Assembly (NCBI RefSeq): GCF_041200175.1 | Contig: NZ_CP165727.1 | Span: 2,480,001-2,544,000, forward strand | Direction: 5' to 3' | DNA length: 64,000 nucleotides | DNA from: Streptomyces sp. R33 | Lineage (GTDB): Bacteria > Actinomycetota > Actinomycetes > Streptomycetales > Streptomycetaceae | Shown: piece by piece, positions 18,784 to 29,878 of the stretch | How the letters are laid out: each line of letters starts with the position of its first letter | Position numbering within the stretch: position 1 is the stretch's first letter | Translations under genes and position numbers: made by a program | The notes under the pieces: model-generated | Told to the model about the DNA's origin: nothing | What the model saw: only the letters and a program-made list of their open reading frames with translations | Databases searched by the model: none

Positions 18784-19387
18784 GACTCATCCACTCCTGC
18801 CCATAAGCGACGGCCGACCGTCGCCCCCCGAGCCGGCATCGCGGCTTGGTGCTCCGAGACCCCGGCGTCTCTCCAACTTGTGAACCTTAAGTCGAGCCTT
18901 TGGCCCTCCAGACGTCAAGAGGCTGACGCGGAACGAATCGGCCACTACCGGTCATAAGTATGAAAGACATCCCTCTAGATCGTGCTACGGTCGCTGAGGC
19001 GCCGGTCCTCTGCGGCCTTTCCGGCCGGATCGGGCGCCCTGTCATGACGGCGCTACGCAAGGAGGTGTTCGGGATGAGTCCCGATCGAAGTCTTTGCAGC
19101 GCTCTCGTCGGCTGACCTCGATCAGCTGATCCTTCCCTGAGTGCGCACGGCCGCGGTACACCGCGGTGCGGCTGCGGCACACACCGCCGCCTCCGTGCGG
19201 TCTGCATTCCTTTTCCTTCTCCCCTCCCAATTCCTTCCGCATGCCCCGGCCCTTTCGCCGGGCGTGCGTCATCCATGCCCATCGGCGTGCCCGCCGGCGC
19301 TTCGCGCCGCCCTGCGCCGACCTGTGATCACTCCACGTGACCGCGCGGCTCCGTGCTGCCCGGACGCAGTGGAGGGAGGTATTCGTC
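18784..19387 (+). promoter_or_regulatory. long 5' region of the Mg2+ ATPase gene
   Basis: This 604-bp interval divides rok7B7 from mgtA. It holds a -10-like TACGGT at 18986-18991, in the context GCTACGGTCG common in Streptomyces promoters. A 13-residue leader ORF with a perfect Shine-Dalgarno follows at 19074-19115. A CCGCGG/CCGCGG hairpin lies at 19151-19166, then a pyrimidine-rich tract at about 19200-19260. If transcription begins near 18997, the leader is about 390 nt, long enough for regulation in cis. No known riboswitch consensus was recognised. Confidence 0.45.
19074..19115 (+). CDS. putative 13-residue leader peptide upstream of mgtA
   Basis: The ORF encodes MSPDRSLCSALVG and stops at TGA 19113. 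AAGGAGGTG, close to the ideal anti-Shine-Dalgarno complement, ends 5-6 bases before its ATG. It is the only ORF with such a ribosome site in the leader. Enteric mgtA genes are controlled by leader peptides (MgtL), but this peptide is not similar to them and is not proline-rich. Its function is inferred only from position and ribosome site. Confidence 0.4.
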   Translation: MSPDRSLCSALVG

Positions 19388-22132
19388 ATGACCATGCTCA
19401 CCCCCCGTACCCCGGCCAGGCTCGCACCGCCGGGCAGGGGCCGCCGCGAGCGCAAGGCCGCCGAGCTGGAGTCCCGTACCCGGCGCGCCGGCGAGCAGCT
19501 CGCCGGATTCAGCGCCCGCCCCGGCGCCCAGGTCCTGCAGGACCTCTCCGCCACCCCGGGCGGCCTCACGCACGCCGAGGCGGCGCTGCGCCTGGAGCGG
19601 CACGGCGCCAACGTCGTCGCCCACGAGCGCGCCCCGCGCTGGTGGGTCCGGCTCGCGAAGGCGTTCCGGAACCCCTTCATCGCCGTCCTGGTCTTCCTGG
19701 CCGCCGTCATGTGGTGGCAGGACCCGGCCGATCCGGGCGTCGTCATCCTCTCCGTGATGGTGGGGGTCAGCGGACTGCTGCGCTTCTGGCAGGAGTTCCG
19801 CTCCGGCCGCGCCGCCGAAGCACTGAAGGAGCTCGTCACCACCACCTGCGCGGTGCAGCGCCGGGCCGGCAGCGGCGCGGGGGCGGCCACCGTCGAGGTG
19901 CCCATGGACCAGGTGGTCCCGGGCGATGTGGTGAAGCTGGCCGCCGGTGACCTGATCCCGGCCGACCTGCGGCTGATCACCGCCAAGGACCTGATGGTCG
20001 GCCAGGCCGCGCTCTCCGGCGAGTCCCTGCCGGTGGCCAAGGCCGACGCTCCCCCTCGCTCCGCCGGGGGGACCCCCACGGAGGACCTCGGCCAGTTCGA
20101 GACCACCGACCCGGTCGAGGCCGACAACCTGGTCCTCATGGGGACTTCGGTCACCTCCGGCACCGCCACCGGCGTGGTCGTCGCCACCGGCGCCGACACC
20201 TACTTCGGCTCGATGGCCGGCTCGCTGGTCGGCGAGCGCCCGCAGACCAACTTCGACAACGGCGTGCGCAAGGTCAGCTTCCTGCTGATCCGCTTCATGC
20301 TGGTCATGGTCCCGGTCGTGTTCGCGATCAACGGCCTCACCAAAGGCGACTGGGACGAGGCGTTCCTCTTCGGCATCGCCGTCGCGGTCGGCCTGACCCC
20401 CGAGATGCTGCCCATGGTCGTCTCCGCGAACCTGGCGCGCGGCGCGGTCGCCATGTCCCAGCGCAAGGTCGTCGTCAAGCGCCTCAACGCGATCCAGAAC
20501 CTCGGCGCGATGGACGTGCTCTGCACGGACAAGACCGGCACCCTCACCGAGGACCGGATCGTCCTGGACCGCTACCTGGACGTGCACGGCAACGAGGACG
20601 ACGAGGTCCTGGAGTACGGCTACCTCAACTCGCACTTCCAGACCGGACTGAGGAACCTGATGGACCAGGCGGTCATCAACCGGGTCGACGAGGCCGAGGA
20701 GGTTGTCGTCGACGCACGGTTCTCGATGGTCGACGAGATCCCCTTCGACTTCGCCCGCCGGCGGATGTCCGTGGTCCTGGACCGCAACCGCATCGTCGGC
20801 GCCCCCGGCCGCCCCGAGCACGTCCTGATCACCAAAGGCGCGGTGGAGGAGGTCCTGGACCTGTGCACCCACGTGCGCGACCGCGGCCGGAGGGTCGAAC
20901 TCACCGGGCAGCTGCGCAGCCACGTCACCCGCATCGCCGAGGACAACAACCGCCGGGGCCTGCGCGTCCTCGCCGTCGCCACCTGCACGATGAGCAGCCC
21001 GCGCGACACCTATTCCGTCGCGGACGAGGAGCAGCTGACCCTGGTCGGCTTCCTCGCCTTCCTCGACCCGCCGAAGGCCGACGCGGCCCGGGCCCTCCAG
21101 GGCCTGGCCGACAAGGGCATCGCGGTCAAGGTCGTCACCGGCGACAACGACCTCGTCGCCGCCCGGGTCTGCGCGGACGTCGGCATCGACGTCGGGCACG
21201 TGGTGCTCGGCGCCGAGATCGACGCCCTCGACGACGCGGCACTGCGCGCGCTGGCCGCCCGTACGACGGTCTTCGCCAAGGTCAACCCGGTGCAGAAGGC
21301 CCGGATCGTACGGGCCCTGCAGGCCGGCGGCCACACCGTCGGCTTCCTCGGGGACGGCATCAACGACGCCGCCGCGCTGCGTGACGCCGATGTCGGCATC
21401 TCCGTCGACACCGCGGTCGACATCGCGAAGGAGTCGGCGGACATCATCCTGCTCGAGAAGGACCTGACCGTCCTGGAGCAGGGCGTGATCCAGGGCCGGA
21501 CCACCTTCGGCAACACGATCAAGTACATCAAGATGACGGCGTCGTCGAACTTCGGCAACGTCTTCTCGGTCCTGGTGGCGAGCGCGTTCATCCCGTTCCA
21601 GCCGATGCTCGCGATCATGCTGCTCGTGCAGAACCTGGTCTACGACATCGCCCAGCTGGCGACCCCGTGGGACCGGATGGACGAGGAGTACCTGAGGAAG
21701 CCCCGCAACTGGGACGCCAAGGGCATCGGCCGGTTCATGGTCTGCATCGGCCCGATCAGCTCGGTCTTCGACATCGCGATGTTCGTGATCATGTGGAACG
21801 TGTTCGGCGCCGACAGCGAGGCCGACCAGGCGCTGTTCCAGTCCGGCTGGTTCATCGAGGGGCTGCTCTCGCAGACCCTGATCGTCCACATGATCCGTAC
21901 CCGGAAGATCCCCTTCATCCAGTCCCGGGCATCCTGGCCGGTGATGGTGATGACCGTCCTCGCGGTGCTGACCGGGCTGTACCTGCCCTTCTCGCCGCTG
22001 GCCGCATCGCTGGGCTTCGTACCCCTGCCGACGGGCTACTTCCCGTGGCTGATCGGCGTACTGCTGGCGTACTGCGCGCTCACGCAGCTCCTGAAGACCC
22101 TGTACATCCGCAGGTTCGGCACCTGGCTGTAA
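19388..22132 (+). CDS. mgtA: magnesium-translocating P-type ATPase
   Basis: The 914-residue membrane ATPase belongs to the P3B (MgtA/MgtB) group. Visible features are the actuator motif ALSGESLPV, the M4 segment VAVGLTPEMLPMVVSANLARG, the phosphorylation site CTDKTGTLTED (Asp381), the nucleotide-site ITKGAVEE, and the hinge GDGINDAAALRDADVGISVD. The M5-M6 block KMTASSNFGNVFSVL and MLLVQNLVYDIAQ is diagnostic for Mg2+ importers. It uses ATP to bring Mg2+ into the cell at low external Mg2+. ATG 19388 has GGAGGT 7 bases upstream. Residues 221-232 are encoded by a Streptomyces intergenic-type repeat, an unusual insertion. Confidence 0.94.
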   Translation: MTMLTPRTPARLAPPGRGRRERKAAELESRTRRAGEQLAGFSARPGAQVLQDLSATPGGLTHAEAALRLERHGANVVAHERAPRWWVRLAKAFRNPFIAVLVFLAAVMWWQDPADPGVVILSVMVGVSGLLRFWQEFRSGRAAEALKELVTTTCAVQRRAGSGAGAATVEVPMDQVVPGDVVKLAAGDLIPADLRLITAKDLMVGQAALSGESLPVAKADAPPRSAGGTPTEDLGQFETTDPVEADNLVLMGTSVTSGTATGVVVATGADTYFGSMAGSLVGERPQTNFDNGVRKVSFLLIRFMLVMVPVVFAINGLTKGDWDEAFLFGIAVAVGLTPEMLPMVVSANLARGAVAMSQRKVVVKRLNAIQNLGAMDVLCTDKTGTLTEDRIVLDRYLDVHGNEDDEVLEYGYLNSHFQTGLRNLMDQAVINRVDEAEEVVVDARFSMVDEIPFDFARRRMSVVLDRNRIVGAPGRPEHVLITKGAVEEVLDLCTHVRDRGRRVELTGQLRSHVTRIAEDNNRRGLRVLAVATCTMSSPRDTYSVADEEQLTLVGFLAFLDPPKADAARALQGLADKGIAVKVVTGDNDLVAARVCADVGIDVGHVVLGAEIDALDDAALRALAARTTVFAKVNPVQKARIVRALQAGGHTVGFLGDGINDAAALRDADVGISVDTAVDIAKESADIILLEKDLTVLEQGVIQGRTTFGNTIKYIKMTASSNFGNVFSVLVASAFIPFQPMLAIMLLVQNLVYDIAQLATPWDRMDEEYLRKPRNWDAKGIGRFMVCIGPISSVFDIAMFVIMWNVFGADSEADQALFQSGWFIEGLLSQTLIVHMIRTRKIPFIQSRASWPVMVMTVLAVLTGLYLPFSPLAASLGFVPLPTGYFPWLIGVLLAYCALTQLLKTLYIRRFGTWL
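20048..20081 (+). repeat. Streptomyces GC-rich REP-like repeat inside mgtA
   Basis: The element begins GCTCCCCCTCGCTCCGCC and continues with a G6/C5 dyad. It closely resembles a short palindromic element usually found between genes in Streptomyces genomes. Here it is in frame and adds about APPRSAGGTPTE to the actuator domain. Confidence 0.65.
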
Positions 22133-22177
22133 GGCCCGGCAACGGGCGGCCGCGGGTGGACCGCGAGCCCCGGCGGA

Positions 22178-22209
22178 CGGCCGGGGGCGATCGGCGTCGC
22201 CCCCGGCCG
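22178..22209. terminator. bidirectional terminator between mgtA and ngcG-like gene
   Basis: Perfect 13-bp arms (22178-22190 and 22197-22209) with a 6-base loop lie between the convergent stops at 22132 and 22222. Confidence 0.85.
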
Positions 22210-22221
22210 CCGCCGCCCCCG

Positions 22222-23148
22222 CTACTTGAGGGTGGCGGAGGTCAGGCCTGCCTGGATCTGGCGCTGGAAGGACAGGTAGACCACCAGCATCGGGATCATC
22301 GCGATGGTCACGCCGGCGAACAGCACCGGCAGGTCCGTCTCGTACCCCATCTGGTACTGCAGCTGGATCAGGCCCTGGGTGAGCATGTAGCGCTCGGGGT
22401 CCGATCCGGTCTGCGGCTGCATCAGCACGGAGGGCAGGATGTACTGGTTCCACTGGCCCAGGACATTGAATATCCCGACGCTGATCAGGCCGGGCTTGGC
22501 CATGGGCAGCATCACCTGGAAGAAGATCCGGGTGTCGGAGGCCCCGTCGATCACCGCGGCCTCGTGCACGGCCGTCGGCAGCGTGCGGAAGAACGAGTGC
22601 ATGAAGAAGACGGTGAACGGCATCGAGTAGGCCACGTACACCAGGATCAGACCCTGGTACGTGTTGAGCATGTCCAGGCGCTTGACCATGAAGAACAGCG
22701 GGACGAGCGCCAGGAAGACGGGGAACATCGCCCCGCTGACGAAGAAGTAGTAGAAGAGCCGGTTCCCCGGGAACGGGTAGCGGGCCAGCACGTACGCCGC
22801 CATCGAGCCGAGCAGCATGGTCAGCGGCACCGAGAACGCCATCACGATCAGCGTGTGGGCGAAGTAGTCGCCGATGCCCTTGTCCCAGGCCCGGGAGAAG
22901 GCGTCGAAGTGCCAGTTGGAGGGCCAGCTGAGGGCCGATCCGCCGATCTGGGAGTCGGTCTTGAACGAGCCGAGCGCCAGCCAGATCAGGGGCAGGACGA
23001 TCAGTATCGCCCAGACGGCGAGGAACCCGTGCGAGAAGACGTTCAGCACCATGCCGTCGGAGCCGGTGCTCCCGCCCTCCTTGGAGCGGCCGCTGCCGCC
23101 GGACCGCTCGGCCGAGGCCTCGCCCGGTGCCTTGATCACTGTGGTCAT
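22222..23148 (-). CDS. ngcG: carbohydrate ABC transporter permease, NgcG-like
   Basis: The 308-residue MalG-type permease has six predicted membrane segments after a hydrophilic 35-residue N-terminus. The cytoplasmic EAA loop reads EAAVIDGASDTRIFFQVMLP near residue 190 and docks to an ATPase. No ATPase gene is present in the operon, as is normal for Streptomyces sugar importers that share MsiK. ATG 23148 has AGGAG 7 bases upstream and follows the partner permease by 13 bp. The symbol is from remembered synteny with S. coelicolor SCO6005-6007 (chitobiose/GlcNAc uptake); substrate is inferred. Confidence 0.86.
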   Translation of the reverse strand: MTTVIKAPGEASAERSGGSGRSKEGGSTGSDGMVLNVFSHGFLAVWAILIVLPLIWLALGSFKTDSQIGGSALSWPSNWHFDAFSRAWDKGIGDYFAHTLIVMAFSVPLTMLLGSMAAYVLARYPFPGNRLFYYFFVSGAMFPVFLALVPLFFMVKRLDMLNTYQGLILVYVAYSMPFTVFFMHSFFRTLPTAVHEAAVIDGASDTRIFFQVMLPMAKPGLISVGIFNVLGQWNQYILPSVLMQPQTGSDPERYMLTQGLIQLQYQMGYETDLPVLFAGVTIAMIPMLVVYLSFQRQIQAGLTSATLK

Positions 23149-23161
23149 CGGGGATCTCCTC

Positions 23162-24106
23162 TCAGAACTCGATGCGCTCGCGGCGGGTGGCGCGCAGCGT
23201 GACGACGGAGAGGATCATGGTCAGGACGAGCATGACCACGCCCATGGCGCAGGCGTAGCCGCTCTTGCCGAAGTACAGGAAGTTGCGCATCAGCACCGTG
23301 GCCATGACCTCGCTGTGGTGGTCGGGTCCGCCGCCGAACTGGCCGGAAGTCATGGTCGACACCAGGACGAACATGTCCATCGCGGCGATGCCCAGGTACA
23401 CCGCCGAGGTCTGCACGGAGTCCCACAGCAGGGGCAGCGTGACCTTGAGGAAGGTCTGGGCGCGCCCGGCGCCGTCGAGCAGGGCGGCCTCGTAGATGTC
23501 CTTGGGTACGGACTGCATGGCGGCCGAGAAGAGGACGAGGTAGAAGCCGACCCCGTGCCAGACCACCACCAGGAGCAGGCACCACAGGACGAGGTTCGGC
23601 TGGTTGAGCCATTCGACGGGGTGGGCCGGGTCGACAAGGCCCAGCTTGGTGAGGAATCCGTTGAGCAGGCCGCCCTCGTCGCTGCGGTACACGGCGCCGA
23701 AGAGCACGGCGAGGATGGCCAGCGACAGGACCTGCGGGAAGAAGTAGACGATCTTGTAGACGGAGGAGCCGCGGACGCCGCGCACCCCGCCCGCCCCGCT
23801 GCGCCCTCCGGCGTTCACCATGAAGGCGAAGAAGAGGGCCAGCAGGATGGTGACGGTCGGGACGAACACCAGGAGCAGCAGGTTGTGCCACAGGGCGCCG
23901 CGGAAGACCTCGTCCTTCATCAGCGCGGCGTAGTTGTCCAGGCCGACGAAGTCGAACGTGGGCGACTGTCCGGACCAGTTGGTGAAGGAGTAGCCGAACG
24001 TCTGGATGTACGGCCAGATGACGAAAGTCAGGTACAGCGCGAGCGGCAGGATCAGGAAGCCGGCGATGAAGCCGGTCCTTCCCTTGCCCTGGGCTACTTG
24101 GCTCAT
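23162..24106 (-). CDS. ngcF: carbohydrate ABC transporter permease, NgcF-like
   Basis: The 314-residue MalF-type permease has six membrane segments and the EAA loop EAALLDGAGRAQTFLKVTLPLL near residue 215. It pairs with the MalG-type permease 13 bp downstream and the lipoprotein 22 bp upstream. By family it imports N-acetylglucosamine or chitobiose from chitin breakdown, powered by an ATPase encoded elsewhere. The operon layout (binding protein, two permeases, no ATPase) supports this. The exact ligand cannot be read from the permease. Confidence 0.86.
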   Translation of the reverse strand: MSQVAQGKGRTGFIAGFLILPLALYLTFVIWPYIQTFGYSFTNWSGQSPTFDFVGLDNYAALMKDEVFRGALWHNLLLLVFVPTVTILLALFFAFMVNAGGRSGAGGVRGVRGSSVYKIVYFFPQVLSLAILAVLFGAVYRSDEGGLLNGFLTKLGLVDPAHPVEWLNQPNLVLWCLLLVVVWHGVGFYLVLFSAAMQSVPKDIYEAALLDGAGRAQTFLKVTLPLLWDSVQTSAVYLGIAAMDMFVLVSTMTSGQFGGGPDHHSEVMATVLMRNFLYFGKSGYACAMGVVMLVLTMILSVVTLRATRRERIEF

Positions 24107-24128
24107 GGTGTCCGCCCCTTGGACGATG

Positions 24129-25562
24129 TCAGCTGCGGTGGTTGTTCTTGGCGTTCGGGTCCTTGGCAGCCTTGTCTACCGCAGCCTGGGCCCGCTTGAT
24201 CCATTCCTTTGGCTGGATCCGCTTGGCCATCAGCTCATTGGACGCGTTCTGGATCTCCGTGTCCATCTCGCTGTACCAGTCGGGGTACAGGTAGTTGAAG
24301 GTGTTCGTGCCGGCCGTCTTGACGGCCGCGACCGCCGACGCCGTGCCGGGGCGCAGCTTGACGTTCGGGTCGACGCCGTCCTTGACGACGGTGAGGGAGT
24401 TGGCCTGCTGGGCGAAGAGGGTCGACCATTCGCGGGACAGCATCGAGCGGAGGAACTCCAGGCCGCCGGGCTTGTTGGCGGCCTTCTCCGGGACGATGAA
24501 GGGCTCGCCGGCGCCGGCCCGGATGGCCTCGAAGGGCAGCTTGCTGTCGGCGAGCGTCGGCACCGGCAGGAACTTCATGTCGAAGTCGTCCGGGGTCTGC
24601 TTGAGCTGCTCGTTCTCCAGCCAGGAGCCGGAGGGGATGAAGGCGGCCTTGTACTGGTTCCAGGCGGTCTGGGACTCCGTGTGGGTGAGGCCGTTGGTGC
24701 CGGCCATCAGCAGGTCCTTCTCGACGATCTCGTAGACCGCCTCGACGGCCGCGAGGGCGGCGGGGTTGCCCTCGAAGGCGTTCGGCTCGAGGTTGTCGAT
24801 CGCCTTCATGGCCTCCAGACCGCCCTTCTTGGCGATCAGGTCCATGATGACGACGTTGATGTAGTACGGGTACTTGCCCTGGTGGGCGAGTCCGCCGATG
24901 CCCGCGGCCTTGGCCTTGGTGCAGATGTCGAGGAACGCGTCCCAGGTCTTCGGCTCGGCCCAGCCCTTCTCCTTGAAGAGCTTGCCCGAGTACCAGAAGC
25001 CGAACACCGTGTAGACGTAGTAGAGCGCGACGAACTTGCCGCCCTGGGTGCCCTGTTCCACGGTGCCGGGGATGAGCATGTCCCGGACCTTCTTGCTCGG
25101 GTCGTCGAGCGAGGGCGCGTCGAGCACCTGGGTGAGCTCGGCCAGCTGGCCGCCCTTGGCGAGGACGTCGATCTTGATCTGCTGGGCGCCGGAGTCGTCG
25201 ATGACGTCCGGCGGGTTGCCGCCGTTGAAGCGGGGCTGGAGCTTGGCGGCGATCTCCTGGGTGCCCAGGTGGGAGCTGGTGGTGCCCCACTTCTTGTCGA
25301 AGGCGGCCTCCCAGGCCTTCGCGTAGTCGTCGCCGAACCCGCCCTTGAAGACGACGACGTCGAGCTTGCCGCCCTTGGCCACGCCGAACGGGTTCTCCTT
25401 GGTCACCGCACCCTTGTCCGGCCCCTTCGTGGAGGTGTCCTCGCCGCCGGAGGCGCAGGCGGACAGGAAGCTCATCGTGGGGACCGAGATCAGTCCCAGT
25501 GCCACGGAGCGCTTGATCAGGTCACGGCGGCCGATGCCCTCACCAGTGGATCCCATGCTCAT
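24129..25562 (-). CDS. ngcE: NgcE-like carbohydrate-binding lipoprotein (Tat-type signal)
   Basis: The 477-residue extracellular solute-binding protein (SBP family 1) has a lipoprotein signal with a twin-arginine start (GRRDLIKRS) and lipobox LSAC (Cys36). Thus it is probably Tat-exported and lipid-anchored. Aromatic-rich segments such as YYVYTVFGFWYSG and NYLYPDWYSE fit oligosaccharide binding. In S. coelicolor the homologue NgcE (SCO6005) binds N,N'-diacetylchitobiose; assignment here rests on similarity and gene order. Two starts are equally plausible: ATG 25562 (GAAGG 7 bases upstream) and ATG 25556 (GAGG 8 bases upstream). A DasR-like operator lies 129 bp upstream. Confidence 0.87.
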   Translation of the reverse strand: MSMGSTGEGIGRRDLIKRSVALGLISVPTMSFLSACASGGEDTSTKGPDKGAVTKENPFGVAKGGKLDVVVFKGGFGDDYAKAWEAAFDKKWGTTSSHLGTQEIAAKLQPRFNGGNPPDVIDDSGAQQIKIDVLAKGGQLAELTQVLDAPSLDDPSKKVRDMLIPGTVEQGTQGGKFVALYYVYTVFGFWYSGKLFKEKGWAEPKTWDAFLDICTKAKAAGIGGLAHQGKYPYYINVVIMDLIAKKGGLEAMKAIDNLEPNAFEGNPAALAAVEAVYEIVEKDLLMAGTNGLTHTESQTAWNQYKAAFIPSGSWLENEQLKQTPDDFDMKFLPVPTLADSKLPFEAIRAGAGEPFIVPEKAANKPGGLEFLRSMLSREWSTLFAQQANSLTVVKDGVDPNVKLRPGTASAVAAVKTAGTNTFNYLYPDWYSEMDTEIQNASNELMAKRIQPKEWIKRAQAAVDKAAKDPNAKNNHRS

Positions 25563-25690
25563 GTCCTCGCCTTCGTCAGAAGTGTGAAGGAGGCCGGAAA
25601 TCGCGACGGTCACCGCGCATACGGACATCACCGCAGGTCCCCGCCATCCCCCGGTCCGGTACCGCTCGTAACGCGGTGATCCGGACGGGC

Positions 25691-25706
25691 ACAGGTATAG
25701 TCCACT
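25691..25706 (-). promoter_or_regulatory. candidate DasR-responsive element (dre)
   Basis: The site ACAGGTATAGTCCACT matches ACTGGTCTAGACCACT, the remembered dre consensus, at 13 of 16 positions. It lies 129 bp before the ngcE-like gene. DasR is the GntR repressor of chitin and aminosugar uptake in Streptomyces. The 307-bp interval 25563-25869 otherwise holds only the aconitase terminator and a 9-bp tandem repeat. Confidence 0.5.
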
Positions 25707-25799
25707 TCCGCTCGTGTGAGCAAGATCATGCACACGGTTGACTGTCAGCTTTTCCGAGTTGAGACCTCCCCGAAACCTGGCCCGGGCCGGGAAAAGCGG

Positions 25800-25834
25800 A
25801 AGGGCCGTACCCCCTTAACGGGGATACGGCCCTT
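25800..25834 (-). terminator. aconitase terminator
   Basis: A 10-bp stem (25800-25809 with 25825-25834) extends through one mismatch into a CCCC/GGGG stem around a TTAAC loop. It begins about 36 bases after the acnA stop. Confidence 0.85.
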
Positions 25835-25861
25835 TGGTGCCGCTGGTGCCGCTGGTGCGGC
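25835..25861. repeat. three 9-bp tandem repeats
   Basis: Three copies of TGGTGCCGC (the last with one change) lie between the acnA stop codon and its terminator. Confidence 0.7.
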
Positions 25862-25869
25862 TAAGGTGC

Positions 25870-28617
<2,748 letters not shown>

Positions 28618-28656
28618 TTACCGCAATCCTGCCGCCACGCCCTGTGGCCAATCCGC

Positions 28657-28675
28657 TAAGGTAAGGCTAACTTAG
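28657..28675 (-). promoter_or_regulatory. iron box (DmdR/IdeR-type) upstream of acnA
   Basis: TAAGGTAAGGCTAACTTAG matches the 19-bp iron-box consensus TTAGGTTAGGCTAACCTAA at 15 positions, or 17 if A/T exchanges at the wobble sites are allowed. It lies 73-91 bp before the acnA GTG. A GCAATCCTTACC segment continues the similarity at 28676-28687. Confidence 0.7.
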
Positions 28676-28719
28676 GCAATCCTTACCAGCAGGGGCGGCT
28701 GCGGTACGCCTTCGGCAGA

Positions 28720-28737
28720 TATCTCGATGTCGAGATA
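28720..28737 (-). promoter_or_regulatory. 18-bp perfect dyad, candidate MarR-family (TamR-type) operator
   Basis: TATCTCGA and TCGAGATA flank a TG centre, giving perfect 8-bp arms. The dyad lies 136 bp before acnA and about 50 bp after the LacI gene stop. S. coelicolor TamR, a MarR-family regulator responding to aconitate/citrate, is reported to control aconitase, so this is a reasonable candidate site. The protein is inferred. Confidence 0.5.
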
Positions 28738-28783
28738 ACTCTAGTGCATTGCCGCGCCCTGGTCATGCACGGCATGGGCCAGA

Positions 28784-29800
28784 TCACAGCGACGGCCCGC
28801 CCGGAGCCGTACGGGAGGACATGCGTGCGGTCAGCGCGGCCGGGACGGTCAGCTGGCCGGGCGGTACGCCGTCCGGGGACTCCAGCAGCGCGACCAGCGC
28901 GGCGACGGCCCTCTCGCCGATCACCTCCGGCCGCAGCGTCACCGTGCTCACTGCCGGATCTCCGGCCGCGTACGAGGGATCCTCGCTCGCGCAGACCAGA
29001 CGCAGCTCGTCCGGTATCCGCAGCCCGTGCCGGGCGGCGGCGGCCAGCACCTGGCGGCCGCCGGGGTCGTACACGCAGTACACGGCGTCGGGGCGGAGGC
29101 GGCCGGGCGCGGCGAACGCGGCGTCGAAGGCGTGCCCCGGGGCGTCCTCGGGGTCGAAGGGGACCACCAGTGCGGGCGCCCCGCGCTCGGCGCACCAGCG
29201 GGTGTAGGCGGAGGTGACGGCCTCGGTGTAGTACTCCCGGCCGTACGCGGAGTGCAGCGCTATCCGCCGGGCCCCGGACGCGGCGAGGTGGTCGAGGACC
29301 TCTCGGGTGGTGGCCTCGTGGTCGTTGTCCACCCACACGTCCGCGGGCCGCGGGTCCGGGGGACGGCCGTCGAAGACCACCGGCAGGCCCCGGGCGCGCA
29401 GCGCGCGGAGCACCGGGTCGCCGGCCGGGCTGTCGAGCAGGAGCATCCCGTCGACGGCGAGGGTGTGCCAGAGCGGCTCGGCGCCCCGGTCGGCGGGCAG
29501 CACGGTGAGGGCGTAGCCGCGGGCGTGGGCGGCCGCGGTGGCGGCGGTCAGCAGCCGCGAGAAGTAGGCGATCTCGACGAAGTTCCAGGCGGAGCCCGCG
29601 TACGTGGTGACGGCGAGGCCGAGCGTACGGGTGCGGGGGCCGCGGCCGGCGCTGTAGCCGAGGGCGGCCGCCACCTCGCGGACCCGGCGGCGGGTGGACT
29701 CGCCGACGCGGCCGGTGCCGCCCAGCGCGTGCGAGACGGTCGCGGTGGAGACCTCCGCGGCGCGCGCGATGTCGGCGATGGTCGGTCCGGGCCCGGGCAC
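28784..29800 (-). CDS. LacI family transcriptional regulator
   Basis: The 338-residue protein has an N-terminal LacI HTH (TIADIARAAEVSTATVSHALGG, residues 7-28, with the hinge helix VREVAAALGYSA) and a periplasmic-binding-protein-like effector domain. The GTG at 29800 puts the HTH at the expected position, but no clear ribosome site precedes it, so it may be translated from a leaderless or weakly initiated message. It is divergent from the amidohydrolase gene 104 bp away, and a long dyad lies over the latter's start. The effector is unknown; a sugar or purine-like ligand is typical of the family. Confidence 0.87.
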   Translation of the reverse strand: MPGPGPTIADIARAAEVSTATVSHALGGTGRVGESTRRRVREVAAALGYSAGRGPRTRTLGLAVTTYAGSAWNFVEIAYFSRLLTAATAAAHARGYALTVLPADRGAEPLWHTLAVDGMLLLDSPAGDPVLRALRARGLPVVFDGRPPDPRPADVWVDNDHEATTREVLDHLAASGARRIALHSAYGREYYTEAVTSAYTRWCAERGAPALVVPFDPEDAPGHAFDAAFAAPGRLRPDAVYCVYDPGGRQVLAAAARHGLRIPDELRLVCASEDPSYAAGDPAVSTVTLRPEVIGERAVAALVALLESPDGVPPGQLTVPAALTARMSSRTAPGGPSL

Positions 29801-29878
29801 GGGGTCATCGTACGGACGGAGGTGCGGATTTCGTCGGTGGCGGTGGGTTCTGGTTAAGGGGTTAATCAAACAGTGTCC

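Noticed and set aside
18784..19387. Mg2+ M-box riboswitch before mgtA
   Set aside because: I could not find the conserved M-box core or a matching arrangement of stems; only a leader ORF and small hairpins are visible.
19328..22453. 1041-codon minus-strand frame across mgtA
   Set aside because: Asp/His/Arg-rich shadow of mgtA with no family motifs; third-position GC fits the plus-strand gene.
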